Source of the DNA: Thermoguttaceae bacterium
Lineage (GTDB): Bacteria > Planctomycetota > Planctomycetia > Pirellulales > Thermoguttaceae
DNA length: 64,000 nt
Assembly: GCA_017405595.1 (NCBI GenBank)
Contig: JAFRAC010000013.1
Location: 62,001 to 126,000 of the forward strand
Direction: 5' to 3'
A program made the position numbers and the translations under genes. The notes under the pieces were generated by a model. The model made no database searches and had not been told where the DNA came from. It was given only the letters and a program-made list of their open reading frames with translations. Numbering within the stretch: position 1 is the stretch's first letter; the number at the start of each line of letters is the position of its first letter. This document shows, piece by piece, positions 34,045-45,315 of the stretch.

Positions 34045-35471
34045 CCCCTTTTATCGGAGACGATTTCCTGCTCAACAGCGAACCGGCCCGGCGTCTGTTT
34101 CACGAATACGCCGAGCCGATGCCGATCATCGACTATCACTGCCATCTGCCGGTTCGGGAAATCGCCGAAGACCGCCGGTTCGAAAACCTCGCGCAGATCT
34201 GGCTTGAAGGGGACCATTACAAATGGCGGGCCATGCGCGCCGCCGGGATTTCCGAAGACGAAATCACCGGCAGCGCCTCCGATTGGGAGAAATACCTTGC
34301 CTGGGCGCGGACCGCGCCGCAGACCCTCCGCAACCCCCTCTTTCACTGGACGGCTCTGGAACTGCGCCGCCCCTTCGGGATCACCGGCAAACTGCTCGGC
34401 CCCGAAACCGCGAAAGAAATCTGGGACGCCTGCGCCGAAATGCTCGCATCGCCCGGGTTTTCGGCCCGCGGCATTATGCTGCAGATGAACGTGCGCGCGG
34501 TCTGCACCACCGACGACCCGGCCGACGACCTTGCCTGGCACAAGCGGCTCGCCGCCGAGTACGAAAGCGGCGCTTTCCCGATCAAGGTCCTTCCCACGTT
34601 CCGGCCCGACCGCGCCATGCCGTCGTTCTGCCATACAAACGAGGGTCTGCGGGAATACCGTCTCTACCTCGAACGGCTTGCCGGAGCCGCCCAGACCGCG
34701 ATCGCCTCCCTCGGCGATCTTCTCGATGCGCTCGCCGCCCGCCATGCCGAATTTCACGCCGTCGGCGGCCGGCTGGCCGACCACGGGTTTGAGACGTTCC
34801 GATACACGGCCGATCCGCAGGCCGATCCCGAAAAGGCGTTCCGCAAGATTCTGGAAAACACGCCCCTTTCCCCCGAAGAGATCCTCGCCGTCGAATCGGT
34901 CATTCTGCGCGAAACCGCCCGGATGCACGCCCGGCGCGGGTGGGCGATGCAGCTGCATATCGGGGCGCTGCGGAACAACTCGACGCGCATTCTCCGGCGC
35001 GTCGGGCGCGACGCGGGGTGCGACTCGATGGCGGACGGGGATTACATGCGTCCCCTTTCCCGCTTCTTCGACGATCTGGATGTGAAAGAAGAACTCCCGA
35101 AAACGATCGTCTACAACCTGAACCCCGATTCGGGCTGGGCCCTGGCCTCGATGATCGCCAACTTCAACGACGGCTCGCTTCCGGGCAAAATGCAGTACGG
35201 CAGCGGCTGGTGGTTTCTCGATCAGTACCGCGGCATGCGCCGGCAGCTGGAAATCCTCTCGGCGATGGGGCTTCTCTCCCGTTTCGTCGGGATGCTGACC
35301 GACAGCCGTTCCTTCCTCTCGTATACACGGCACGAGTATTTCCGCCGCATCCTCTGCGAAATGCTGGGCGAAGATATCGAAAAGGGGTTCATTCCCGACA
35401 ACCTCGAAACGACCGGCGCAATGGTGCGCGGCATCTGCTGCGGCAACGCCGAAAGCTATTTCGGTTTTTAG
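34041..35471 (+). CDS. uxaC: Glucuronate isomerase (uronate isomerase)
   Basis: A 476-residue enzyme converting D-glucuronate to D-fructuronate and D-galacturonate to D-tagaturonate, first step of hexuronate catabolism. The amidohydrolase-like metal motif is IDYHCHLP (His33, His35); other family segments are DPADDLAWHKRL, WAMQLHIGALRNNSTR and MLTDSRSFLSYTRHEY. Length equals E. coli UxaC (about 470). The start overlaps the glycosyltransferase stop by four bases, so it is translationally coupled. No other uxa or uxu genes are in the window. Confidence 0.95.
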   Translation: MTPFIGDDFLLNSEPARRLFHEYAEPMPIIDYHCHLPVREIAEDRRFENLAQIWLEGDHYKWRAMRAAGISEDEITGSASDWEKYLAWARTAPQTLRNPLFHWTALELRRPFGITGKLLGPETAKEIWDACAEMLASPGFSARGIMLQMNVRAVCTTDDPADDLAWHKRLAAEYESGAFPIKVLPTFRPDRAMPSFCHTNEGLREYRLYLERLAGAAQTAIASLGDLLDALAARHAEFHAVGGRLADHGFETFRYTADPQADPEKAFRKILENTPLSPEEILAVESVILRETARMHARRGWAMQLHIGALRNNSTRILRRVGRDAGCDSMADGDYMRPLSRFFDDLDVKEELPKTIVYNLNPDSGWALASMIANFNDGSLPGKMQYGSGWWFLDQYRGMRRQLEILSAMGLLSRFVGMLTDSRSFLSYTRHEYFRRILCEMLGEDIEKGFIPDNLETTGAMVRGICCGNAESYFGF

Positions 35472-35516
35472 CCCGCCCGGCCGAAACCGGCCTCCGACAC
35501 GTCTGAAAGGAAAACC

Positions 35517-36251
35517 ATGAAAACCATTCTTTCCGCACTCGCCGTTCTGGCGGCGCTCGCGTTTCTTCCCGCAGCCGGCGCCCAGCCGAAAATCACGACC
35601 GCCGCCTCAAGCGCAAAGGCCCCCCTCCTGATTCCGTATCGGCCCGGCGGTATCCGGATCGACGGGCAGGGAACCGACGAGGTCTGGAAACAGATTCCCC
35701 CCCTCACCTCGTTCCGGTACTACTGGGATCCGGAAGAGCCGCCCCGGACGGAACTCCGCCTTTTCCACGACGGTGAAAACCTCTATTTCCTCTACACGGT
35801 CGAAGATCCCGACATTCTCCGCCATCCGGTCATCGGCGAAGAGATGGAGATCGCCTCGGAAGACCGGATCGAGTTCGGGTTCAGTCCCGAAGACCCGGCC
35901 GTGCCGTATTACTTCTTTGAAATCGACTCGGCGGGCCGCGTTCTCGACTACGAAAGCCGTTTCTACCGCCAGTTCGACCCCCAGTGGGATTCCCTGAGTC
36001 TCGAAGTGATCGGGCGGACGACCGAAAACGGCTATGAGGTCGAAGGGAAATTCTCGCTCGCGGAACTGCGCGATCTCGGCGTTCTCCGGCCCGACGGCAA
36101 AATGCTGCTCGGCTGTTTCCGCGGCGAGTACGAAAACGGCAAAGACCCCGAAGAGAACCACAAGTGGATCAGCTGGGTCTATCCGCAAACCGCCCAGCCC
36201 GACTTCCACATTCACAGCGCGTTCGGTACCGCCCAGCTCGAAACGCCTTAG
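35517..36251 (+). CDS. Exported CBM9-like carbohydrate-binding protein
   Basis: A 244-residue protein with a Sec signal peptide (about 1-22, ending AGAQ). The rest has the pattern of carbohydrate-binding family 9-like domains: IRIDGQGTDEVWKQIPPL, ELRLFHDGENLYFLYTVED, SEDRIEFGFSPED, YYFFEIDSAGRVLD, and GYEVEGKFSLAEL. CBM9-like domains bind glycan ends. Next to uxaC this suggests a role in sensing or holding uronate-containing glycans at the cell surface; this is inference. AAGGA lies five bases before the ATG. Confidence 0.75.
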   Translation: MKTILSALAVLAALAFLPAAGAQPKITTAASSAKAPLLIPYRPGGIRIDGQGTDEVWKQIPPLTSFRYYWDPEEPPRTELRLFHDGENLYFLYTVEDPDILRHPVIGEEMEIASEDRIEFGFSPEDPAVPYYFFEIDSAGRVLDYESRFYRQFDPQWDSLSLEVIGRTTENGYEVEGKFSLAELRDLGVLRPDGKMLLGCFRGEYENGKDPEENHKWISWVYPQTAQPDFHIHSAFGTAQLETP

Positions 36252-36312
36252 TCCCCCTCCCGCAAGCGGAATTTCTTAAAGGTCCGGAAACGGATTTCCC
36301 CGATCCAGCGCG

Positions 36313-38508
<2,196 letters not shown>

Positions 38509-38516
38509 ACGAGGCG

Positions 38517-39470
38517 CTAACCGGCCCCGCCGTTTGCGTCCGGGGAATCGAGAAACGAGAGAACCATCTCCGTCACACGCGGGGAGCGGCCCGCCGCCGG
38601 AGCGCGGAAGAGCTCTACGCCGAGCCGGTCCGCCTCGGTTTTCAGTTCCGCATCGAGATCGCAGACAGTTTCCATATTTTCAAAAAAGAAGCCGAACGGA
38701 ACCGCCACACAGCATTTCCGCCCCGGGCGGCCGGCACACCGGCGGGCGAGCACTTCGCGGATTTCCGGCCCGAGCCACGACGAGGCCGGACCGCTCCGGC
38801 TCTGATAAGCGAGATGAGAGCAAAGGCCGCCGAACTGCGCTTTTTCCAGAATGGCGCGGAGACTTTTCGTCAGCTCTTCCACGTAGGAACCGGCGGCGGC
38901 GATCGGAAGGGAATGCGCGGTAAACAGGACGACCGGATCGAAATCTTCGTCGGGCCGGTCCCACCGGAGCTGCGCCAGTCTGGCGCGGGCCAGCTGAAGA
39001 AGGAGGAGGTCGGCCTGCGCCCGAACCCAGTCCGGATGGCAGAAGAAGGGGGGGGCAAGGCGCAGGCGGAGTTCCGGCACGGAGGCGGCCGCCGATTCGA
39101 TCCGTTCGGTATAGCGGCCGCGGACCGCGCCGCAGCCGAACGGCGAGGCGATGAGGACCAGAACCGAACGATGCCCGTCGCCGGCGATCCGGCGCAGGAC
39201 ATCCTCGACAAACGGAGGAGAATAGAGACAGCCGTAATAGGCCGCCAGACCGGGCCGGGCGGCGCGAAGGCCGGCGGCAAACCGGCGGATCTCCTCCATG
39301 AGGGGGCTCTTTCCGCCGATCGACGCGTACCGGGCGCGCCCTTTCCGAAGCGATTCGGCAGAAAGACGCCTTCCCGCGGAAATCCGCTCCAAAAAGGGGT
39401 CAACCTGATCGATCGATTCCGGTCCGCCGTAAGCCAGAACCAGTACGGCTTCGCTGTGTGTCTCGGCCAT
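38517..39470 (-). CDS. hemH: Ferrochelatase
   Basis: A 317-residue protein that inserts Fe2+ into a porphyrin in the last or next-to-last step of haem synthesis. Family marks are VLVLAYGGP at the N-terminus, GGKSPL, YYGCLYSPPFVEDVL, the catalytic His186 in LFTAHSLP, YQSRSGPASSWLGP, and the Glu-containing FFFENMETVCDLDAE. Whether it uses protoporphyrin or coproporphyrin cannot be told. It starts eight bases after the hslU stop, so it is the third gene of the hslV-hslU-hemH operon. Confidence 0.9.
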   Translation of the reverse strand: MAETHSEAVLVLAYGGPESIDQVDPFLERISAGRRLSAESLRKGRARYASIGGKSPLMEEIRRFAAGLRAARPGLAAYYGCLYSPPFVEDVLRRIAGDGHRSVLVLIASPFGCGAVRGRYTERIESAAASVPELRLRLAPPFFCHPDWVRAQADLLLLQLARARLAQLRWDRPDEDFDPVVLFTAHSLPIAAAGSYVEELTKSLRAILEKAQFGGLCSHLAYQSRSGPASSWLGPEIREVLARRCAGRPGRKCCVAVPFGFFFENMETVCDLDAELKTEADRLGVELFRAPAAGRSPRVTEMVLSFLDSPDANGGAG

Positions 39471-39478
39471 TCGGGGAA

Positions 39479-41161
39479 TTAAAGGATAAATTTGCTCAGA
39501 TCCTCGTCGCTGGCGGCCTTATCGAGGCGCTCGGCGACATAGGAGGCGTTAATCACCACCCGTCCCATTTTCATGTCGGGCGCCTCGAACGAAAGTTCTT
39601 CAAGAAGACGCTCCATAATGGTATACAGACGGCGCGCGCCGATATTCTGCGAGGTCTGGTTCAGATCGTGGGCGTATTTCGCCAGGGCGGCGATCGCGTC
39701 CTCTTCGAAGACCAGATCGACGCCTTCGGTTTTCATCATCGCGGTATACTGCTTTGTGAGCGAACCGTGCGGCTCGGTCAGAATCCGGCAGAAATCGTCT
39801 TCGGTCAGCGCCGAAAGCTCGACACGGATCGGAAAACGCCCCTGCAGTTCCGGCATCAGGTCGCTCGGCTTGACGCGGTGGAACGCGCCGGCGGCGATAA
39901 AGAGCACATGCTCCGTCGAGATGAAACCGTATTTCGTTTTCACCGTCGTTCCCTCGACGATCGGCAGAAGGTCTCGCTGCACCCCCTGCCGCGAGACATC
40001 GGCGCTGTTCTGGTTCCCGCTCGAGACGATCTTGTCGATTTCGTCGATAAAGATGATTCCGTAATTTTCGGCGATGGCAATCGCCTGTTCGTTCACCTTC
40101 TCGCGGTCGACAAGCCGTTCAAGCTCCCGTTCGTATATCAGTTCCCGCGCCTCGCGCACCGGCAGCTCCTGAAACGTCTTTTTCCGTGAAAAGACGTTCT
40201 CGAACATATTCTGAAGATCGTTCTCCATGCCGTCGGCGTCGAAACTCCCCATCACCATTTGGGGGAACTTCCGCTCGGTCGTAACCGGAACAACCGCGTC
40301 CTCGTACTCCCCGGCGGCAAGGCGGCGGCGCACCTCGCCGAGGTCGACCTTGCGCGGCGGCTCCTGGGGCGCGTCCTTCTTTTCCGAACCGTCTTTTTCG
40401 GCTTCGGCTTCGGGAGCAGAAGCGCTGCCGGCGGCCTGCTCTTTCATGTTCTTGATAAAGTCGGCAAACCCGGGAATCGGAAAATTCGGGTTGTCCTGGA
40501 CCTGTTTCGCCATTTCCGGGGTGATCATTTCCAGGCTGACATTGAAGTTCGGAAAGAGCGATTTGGCGGTCTCGAACATCTTTTTCGCCTGCTCGTCGAA
40601 CTGGCCCGGCGCGTTTCCGCCTGAGGACCCGGTCTTTTCGGCGCCGACCTCTTCGGCGGCGTGCCGGGCTTCCTGTTCCCATTTCGGAATCTGGCCGGCA
40701 ATCAATTCCGCCAGACGCTCCTCGGCGGCGGCTTTCGCCTCTTCCTTGTGACGGGCGCGGAGATTCTCCCGAACGATGCCGGCCGCATTTTCGACCAGTT
40801 CGCGCACCATGCTTTCGACATCGCGCCCGTAATAACCGACTTCGGTATACTTGGTGGCCTCGACCTTAATGAACGGCGCGCGGGTCATCGCGGCAAGACG
40901 GCGGGCAATCTCGGTCTTGCCGACACCGGTCGGCCCGATCATGATCATGTTTTTCGGCCCGATCTCTTTGCGGATATCCGGATCAACCTGCTGCCGGCGC
41001 CAGCGGTTCCGCAGCGCGATGGCAACCGCTCGCTTGGCCTCGTGCTGGCCGATGATGAACCGGTCCAGTTCGGCGACCACCTTGCGGGGGGTCAGATCGG
41101 CAAAATCCTTTTCGCCGGGAAGCGAAGCGGGAGAAGGAAGAAGAGGCGTTATTTCTTGCAT
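39479..41161 (-). CDS. hslU: ATPase subunit HslU of the HslVU protease
   Basis: A 560-residue AAA+ unfoldase that feeds proteins to HslV. The N-terminal segment [22 protein letters not shown] and Walker A GPTGVGKT (residues 76-83) are canonical, followed by [18 protein letters not shown]. Walker B is [10 protein letters not shown]; later come [35 protein letters not shown] and the C-terminal [16 protein letters not shown]. It is about 115 residues longer than E. coli HslU (443); the excess is in the I domain (about 150-310), rich in Glu, Lys, Ala and Pro. ATG 41161 overlaps the end of hslV by 13 bases. Confidence 0.95.
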   Translation of the reverse strand: MQEITPLLPSPASLPGEKDFADLTPRKVVAELDRFIIGQHEAKRAVAIALRNRWRRQQVDPDIRKEIGPKNMIMIGPTGVGKTEIARRLAAMTRAPFIKVEATKYTEVGYYGRDVESMVRELVENAAGIVRENLRARHKEEAKAAAEERLAELIAGQIPKWEQEARHAAEEVGAEKTGSSGGNAPGQFDEQAKKMFETAKSLFPNFNVSLEMITPEMAKQVQDNPNFPIPGFADFIKNMKEQAAGSASAPEAEAEKDGSEKKDAPQEPPRKVDLGEVRRRLAAGEYEDAVVPVTTERKFPQMVMGSFDADGMENDLQNMFENVFSRKKTFQELPVREARELIYERELERLVDREKVNEQAIAIAENYGIIFIDEIDKIVSSGNQNSADVSRQGVQRDLLPIVEGTTVKTKYGFISTEHVLFIAAGAFHRVKPSDLMPELQGRFPIRVELSALTEDDFCRILTEPHGSLTKQYTAMMKTEGVDLVFEEDAIAALAKYAHDLNQTSQNIGARRLYTIMERLLEELSFEAPDMKMGRVVINASYVAERLDKAASDEDLSKFIL

Positions 41162-41691
41162 GGCAGTTCCTCGACCAGGATATTCCTGTTTGTGTAAATG
41201 TCGATATCCGAGGCGATTTCCAGCGCGCTGCGGACAATTTCGGCGGCGGACAGTTCTGTATAGCGGGTAAGCGCCTTGGCGGCCGCCATCGCGTAGTTTC
41301 CGCCGGAACCGATCGCCAGAACGCCGTCGGTCGGCTGAATCACATCGCCGTTGCCGGAAAGGAGAAAGGTATCGCCCGGCGAGACGACGATCATCATCGC
41401 CTCCAGCTTGCGCAGTGCGCGGTCGGTACGCCACTCTTTCGCCAGTTCGGTTGCCGCGCGGGGAATGTTCGAAGGATAGTCGCGCAGTTTGCCTTCGAAG
41501 CGTTCCATCAGCGCGAAGGCGTCGGCGACCGAGCCGGCAAACCCGACGATCACCTGACCGTCGAGCATTTTGCGGATTTTATTGGCATCGGCTTTCATGA
41601 CCGTACTGCCGAGAGTGACCTGCCCGTCGCCGCCGATCGCCACGCGGTCCCCTTTGCGGACGGTCAGTATCGTTGTGGAATGCGTTTTCAT
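41149..41691 (-). CDS. hslV: Peptidase subunit HslV
   Basis: A 180-residue threonine protease forming the proteolytic double ring of HslVU. The mature N-terminus lies in [12 protein letters not shown], where a Thr at residue 6 or 7 becomes the nucleophile after removal of the first residues. Family segments [30 protein letters not shown] and GNGDV are present, with [14 protein letters not shown] near the C-terminus. First gene of the operon with hslU and hemH; a promoter is visible at 41801-41828. Confidence 0.96.
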   Translation of the reverse strand: MKTHSTTILTVRKGDRVAIGGDGQVTLGSTVMKADANKIRKMLDGQVIVGFAGSVADAFALMERFEGKLRDYPSNIPRAATELAKEWRTDRALRKLEAMMIVVSPGDTFLLSGNGDVIQPTDGVLAIGSGGNYAMAAAKALTRYTELSAAEIVRSALEIASDIDIYTNRNILVEELPCKK

Positions 41692-41800
41692 TAAAAAACC
41701 TTTTCAGTAAAGATGCGTTTGGAAGCGGGCCGGCGCGCGCCGGGCTCCGTTCAAGGCGGGGAGCTGATACGGGACGCCGCCAACGCCGGCCTGTCCCGCT

Positions 41801-41828
41801 ATTATAAAAGAATGGGAGGAAATTTCAA
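41801..41828 (-). promoter_or_regulatory. Promoter of hslV-hslU-hemH
   Basis: On the minus strand TTGAAA (41828-41823), 16-base spacer, perfect TATAAT (41806-41801), about 110 bases upstream of the hslV start. No heat-shock element (CIRCE inverted repeat) was seen. Confidence 0.6.
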
Positions 41829-42013
41829 CTTTTCCGGGGGCGGATTCGCCCGCGAGGGGGGTCTCCCAAGGGTTTTCTCCCGAACCGTTTTTTACGGGAT
41901 ATGGCTTGTTTTCAAGGTTCTGGGGAAACCGTGCCCCGAGGCGGGAATGAGGGGACGACGGGCTGCTATTCGGACTTTTTTCGGGGATTTTCGGACGAAC
42001 CTGAAAAACAGGC

Positions 42014-42041
42014 TTGACAACATAAGGATTGCGGGTAAAAA
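42014..42041 (+). promoter_or_regulatory. Promoter of beta-helix surface protein
   Basis: Perfect TTGACA at 42014-42019, 16-base spacer, TAAAAA at 42036-42041, about 90 bases before the start at 42132. Confidence 0.55.
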
Positions 42042-42131
42042 TGGACGGGATTGTTGTTTTTTGTCTTAATTTAACCCGAATTGCGCTCGCGACTTGTTAT
42101 CGGACGGGCGCGGAAAGGTCTGTGGTCTCCA

Positions 42132-45100
42132 ATGAAAAACCGCCGAATTTGTTTTGAATCTCTTGAAGATCGTTGTCTGCTCGCCGTGACTGCCGGCGGG
42201 ATAGAACTCAGCGCCGCGTTTGCCGAGGCCGCGCCTCAGGTTACCGCAGATGACCAGATGGAGTTCGCCCTGGTGATTACCGACGCGGTTCCCGTTGCCG
42301 CCGAGGTTGCCGACCCGACGGTGAGTGTCGGTGACGGCGTTAATCTGATCAGCGAAGCCCAGTTCGGCGAAACGGTTTACGTTTCGCTTTACGTGAAGAG
42401 CCTCGACCCAAATTACGGAATTCAATACGGCTACTGCTCTCTTCGTTACGATGAAGCCGGCGTCACTTCCGGCGTCTATTATGACGGCCCAAACTTTGAC
42501 ACGGCGACGGTTAACGACGGGTTCGATTTTTCATCGGTCGGCTGCATTTCGGCGTTCGGCGGAGAACCGTCAAATACATCTGCCGCTTATGGCAAGACCG
42601 GCTGGGCGCTCGTCGGAACGATGTCGTTCAGCGCCGATGTGGTCGGCCAGTATGAGTTCACGACCGGAGTTGCGGTCAACGCCAAAGGCGAGGAACGGGA
42701 ATCGTGGGGGTTTGTCCGCGAGGACTTCGACGACACCTACGAATACGGCACACCCGATGTTTCCGCTTCGCTGGCGATAACCGGGGAAATGCCGGTCATT
42801 GAGGATGTGAGCGTGGAGGGGTGGATCGGGGGATACGACGGGTACGCACATTCGATTACGGTTAATGACCCGTCTGCCGAAACGGACAAAATTCTCTATT
42901 CGACCGATGGGGTAAACTATAATCTCACCGTCTGCCCCGAATATGCCGAGGACGGCATCTATACCACCTATGTCCGGGTCAGCCGCCAGGGGTACGCGAA
43001 CTGGTACGGAAGCGCGACGGTTGAGGTTCAACATGTTGCTCCCGTCGTCACCACGCTCGAAGATACCGTCGATAGCGGGGATCACGAAATGTCGCTACGC
43101 GAGGCGATCGGCCGCGCACTGGATGGGGATGTCATCACCTTCGATCCATCCCTGGCGGGAGGAACGATCACACTCAACGGAACGCGGCTCGATGTCTCCG
43201 CAAGTATCGTCATCGACGCTTCCGAAATCGGCGGGATTGCGATTAACGCCGACGGGCAGAGCCGTATCTTCTTTACAAACGGCGGGACCGAGGAAAACCC
43301 GATCGAATTTATCGGTCTGACGATCACGGGCGGGTTCGCAAAAGGGGGCGGCGCCGGGATCTTTATGAACGGCGGTGCACTGAGACTGACCGATTGTACC
43401 GTTACCGGTAACACGGCAAGTTACTCCAACGGCGCCGGGATTTACAATGAAGGCGGTTCGCTGACGGTGACCGGATCGGGAATCTCGAAGAATTACGCGG
43501 ACAATGGCGGAAACGGCGGCGGAATCTACAGTAACGGCGGTTCGGTTACGGTAACTGATTCCGAGATATCGGAGAATTATGCCTACTCTTTAAACGGCGG
43601 CGGCTTTGGCGGCGGAATTTACATCTCCGGGAGTTCAGTAACGGTGACCGGGTCCGTGATCTCAGAAAATTACACGGATTACTTAGGCGGCGGGATTTAT
43701 GGTACCGGTGGTTCTATTACGGTAACCAGATCTAATGTTTTGGGAAATTCCACGGTAGATGGTGCCGGCGGGATTGGCTGCGAACACGTCACTCTGACAG
43801 TGACCGATTCCAATATTTCTGGAAATAGAACAGGTTATGGCGATGGCGGTGGGATTCGCGTATACTACGGCACTCTAACTCTTACAAACTCAACCGTTTC
43901 GGGGAACACTGTGGGAGTCTATTATAACGCTTACAGTGGCGGCGGGATTTACAATGCCTACGGCACACTGACGATAACTGGTTCCGTAATCTCGGGAAAT
44001 TCCGCAAGTTGCGGCGGTGGGTTGTATATCTACGCCAACGCCAACGCCAACAGCAGCGGCACGTCAACGATAACCGATTCTGTAATCTCGGAGAATACCG
44101 CGATCCAATACGGCGGTGGGATTTACAATTTCAGCGACGGGTATGGAACACTGACGATAACCAATTCACTCTTTACAGATAATTCCGCGAACCTGGACGG
44201 CGGCGGGATTTACAACTGTAACAATAGATACAGTACATTAACAATAACCAATTCCACTCTCTCGAGGAATTCCGCGCGTTCCGGCGGCGGGATTTGTTGC
44301 GAAGAGAACTCCGGTTATTCCGGCACCAATACGGTTGTGTTAACCAACACTGTCGTTGCGCAGAACTCTTCCGACACCGACTGGACGGACGTTTACATTA
44401 ACAGCGGTCCCCTCAACGCTTACAATACTCTTTCCTCATTCACCGGCTGGACGGAATCGGAGAACTGCTTAGTCTACGACCCCACCCAGCCCCTTTTCGA
44501 AGACGCGGAAAACGGCGATTACACACTCGCCAAATATTCCCAGGCGGTCAACATGGGCGACAACTCCTACGTCGAAACCGAAACAGACTTGGCGGGAAAC
44601 CAGCGTATTGTCAACGGCGTTGTTGACCTGGGCGCTTACGAACGGCAGGAGCTCGGCGCGTCGGTAATGCTGACCGGAACAAGAAGCTATTATGTCTCCT
44701 ACGGCGCGAACCGGCACCGGCTTGAATGGGAACCTGTTGCCGACGCCCTTTCGTATGAGCTGGCGTATTCAACCGACGGGCTGAACTGGACACGGATCAA
44801 GACCGAAGAAACCTCGGCGATTGTTACGGGCCTGACCTACGGGGATGTGATTTCCTACCGTGTCCGGGCTCTCGGCGAAGGGGTCTTTATTGATTCCGAC
44901 TGGTCCGAAATCAAATCGTTCGCCGTCTGCCCGATGGATATCAACAACGACTATGCCATCGCGGGTGCCGACCGCAGACTGGTGTCGGCTTCATGGCTTT
45001 CCGAGGAAGGGGACGACAGCTACCGGTACTACGCCGACATCAACGCCGACGGCGACATCTCGAACGCCGACCGCGCTTACCTCACGAACAACTGGCTCAA

Positions 45101-45206
45101 AGATGTCGGTGAAGATGAGCTGAATTATCCGAAACCGGCTACCGCCGATATGGTGTTCGCTGAATTTGCTTCGGCCGACTTCGGCGCGGACCTGGACGTG
45201 TTCTAA
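42132..45206 (+). CDS. Large secreted beta-helix protein: FESLEDR leader, CSLREA, parallel beta-helix, FN3, dockerin
   Basis: A 1024-residue surface protein. It starts KNRRICFESLEDRCLLA, the planctomycete export motif. Residues about 60-220 form a beta-sandwich with cohesin-like spacing (VYVSLYVKSLDPNYGIQYGY). A CSLREA-type segment (LEDTVDSGDHEMSLREAIGR) at about 310 leads to a right-handed beta-helix at about 405-750 built of twelve GGGIY-type coils. A choice-of-anchor Q-like region (DLAGNQRIVNGVVDLGAYE), an FN3-like domain (HRLEWEPVADALSYELAYS) and a dockerin pair (DINNDYAIAGADRR, DINADGDISNADRA) close it. The role is probably adhesion or glycan binding. Start ATG 42132 follows AAGG. The helix part is AT-richer than the flanks. 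Confidence 0.85.
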   Translation: MKNRRICFESLEDRCLLAVTAGGIELSAAFAEAAPQVTADDQMEFALVITDAVPVAAEVADPTVSVGDGVNLISEAQFGETVYVSLYVKSLDPNYGIQYGYCSLRYDEAGVTSGVYYDGPNFDTATVNDGFDFSSVGCISAFGGEPSNTSAAYGKTGWALVGTMSFSADVVGQYEFTTGVAVNAKGEERESWGFVREDFDDTYEYGTPDVSASLAITGEMPVIEDVSVEGWIGGYDGYAHSITVNDPSAETDKILYSTDGVNYNLTVCPEYAEDGIYTTYVRVSRQGYANWYGSATVEVQHVAPVVTTLEDTVDSGDHEMSLREAIGRALDGDVITFDPSLAGGTITLNGTRLDVSASIVIDASEIGGIAINADGQSRIFFTNGGTEENPIEFIGLTITGGFAKGGGAGIFMNGGALRLTDCTVTGNTASYSNGAGIYNEGGSLTVTGSGISKNYADNGGNGGGIYSNGGSVTVTDSEISENYAYSLNGGGFGGGIYISGSSVTVTGSVISENYTDYLGGGIYGTGGSITVTRSNVLGNSTVDGAGGIGCEHVTLTVTDSNISGNRTGYGDGGGIRVYYGTLTLTNSTVSGNTVGVYYNAYSGGGIYNAYGTLTITGSVISGNSASCGGGLYIYANANANSSGTSTITDSVISENTAIQYGGGIYNFSDGYGTLTITNSLFTDNSANLDGGGIYNCNNRYSTLTITNSTLSRNSARSGGGICCEENSGYSGTNTVVLTNTVVAQNSSDTDWTDVYINSGPLNAYNTLSSFTGWTESENCLVYDPTQPLFEDAENGDYTLAKYSQAVNMGDNSYVETETDLAGNQRIVNGVVDLGAYERQELGASVMLTGTRSYYVSYGANRHRLEWEPVADALSYELAYSTDGLNWTRIKTEETSAIVTGLTYGDVISYRVRALGEGVFIDSDWSEIKSFAVCPMDINNDYAIAGADRRLVSASWLSEEGDDSYRYYADINADGDISNADRAYLTNNWLKDVGEDELNYPKPATADMVFAEFASADFGADLDVF
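43355..44390 (+). repeat. Coding repeats of the beta-helix (about 12 units)
   Basis: Roughly 26-residue units, each opening with GGCGGCGGGATTTAC-like DNA and ending in a TVTxSxISxN strand pair. Twelve GGGIY-type turns are counted. Unit length varies and bases have diverged, so this is an old protein repeat rather than a recent tandem expansion. Such arrays can gain or lose units by slippage. Confidence 0.75.
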
Positions 45207-45253
45207 AATCTGCGTTTACCGCAGAGGGGCAAATCACCACCCTTCTGATGAGG

Positions 45254-45301
45254 CCAAAACGAGAGCGGAAGCAGTGAAAACTGCTTCCGCTCTCGTTTTG
45301 G
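45254..45301. terminator. Perfect 22-bp bidirectional terminator
   Basis: Left arm 45254-45275, GAAA tetraloop, right arm 45280-45301, no mismatch. It separates the convergent beta-helix gene and the metallo-beta-lactamase-fold gene and includes TTTT/AAAA near the outer ends for both directions. Confidence 0.88.
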
Positions 45302-45315
45302 CGTGAGGAAAATCA

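Larger units (their letters stand above)
41692..42131. other. Divergent intergenic region with two promoters
   Basis: A 440-bp gap holding a minus-strand promoter for hslV (41801-41828) and a plus-strand promoter for the beta-helix protein (42014-42041). I see no gene in it. Confidence 0.5.

Noticed and set aside
42006..42131. Possible earlier start for the beta-helix protein at 42081
   Set aside because: The paralogs start a few residues before FESLEDR, and the upstream codons give an Arg-rich extension without a ribosome site. ATG 42132 fits the family.
43355..44390. CRISPR-like regular repeats
   Set aside because: The repeats are in frame, vary in length, and encode beta-helix coils; there are no constant repeats with unique spacers.
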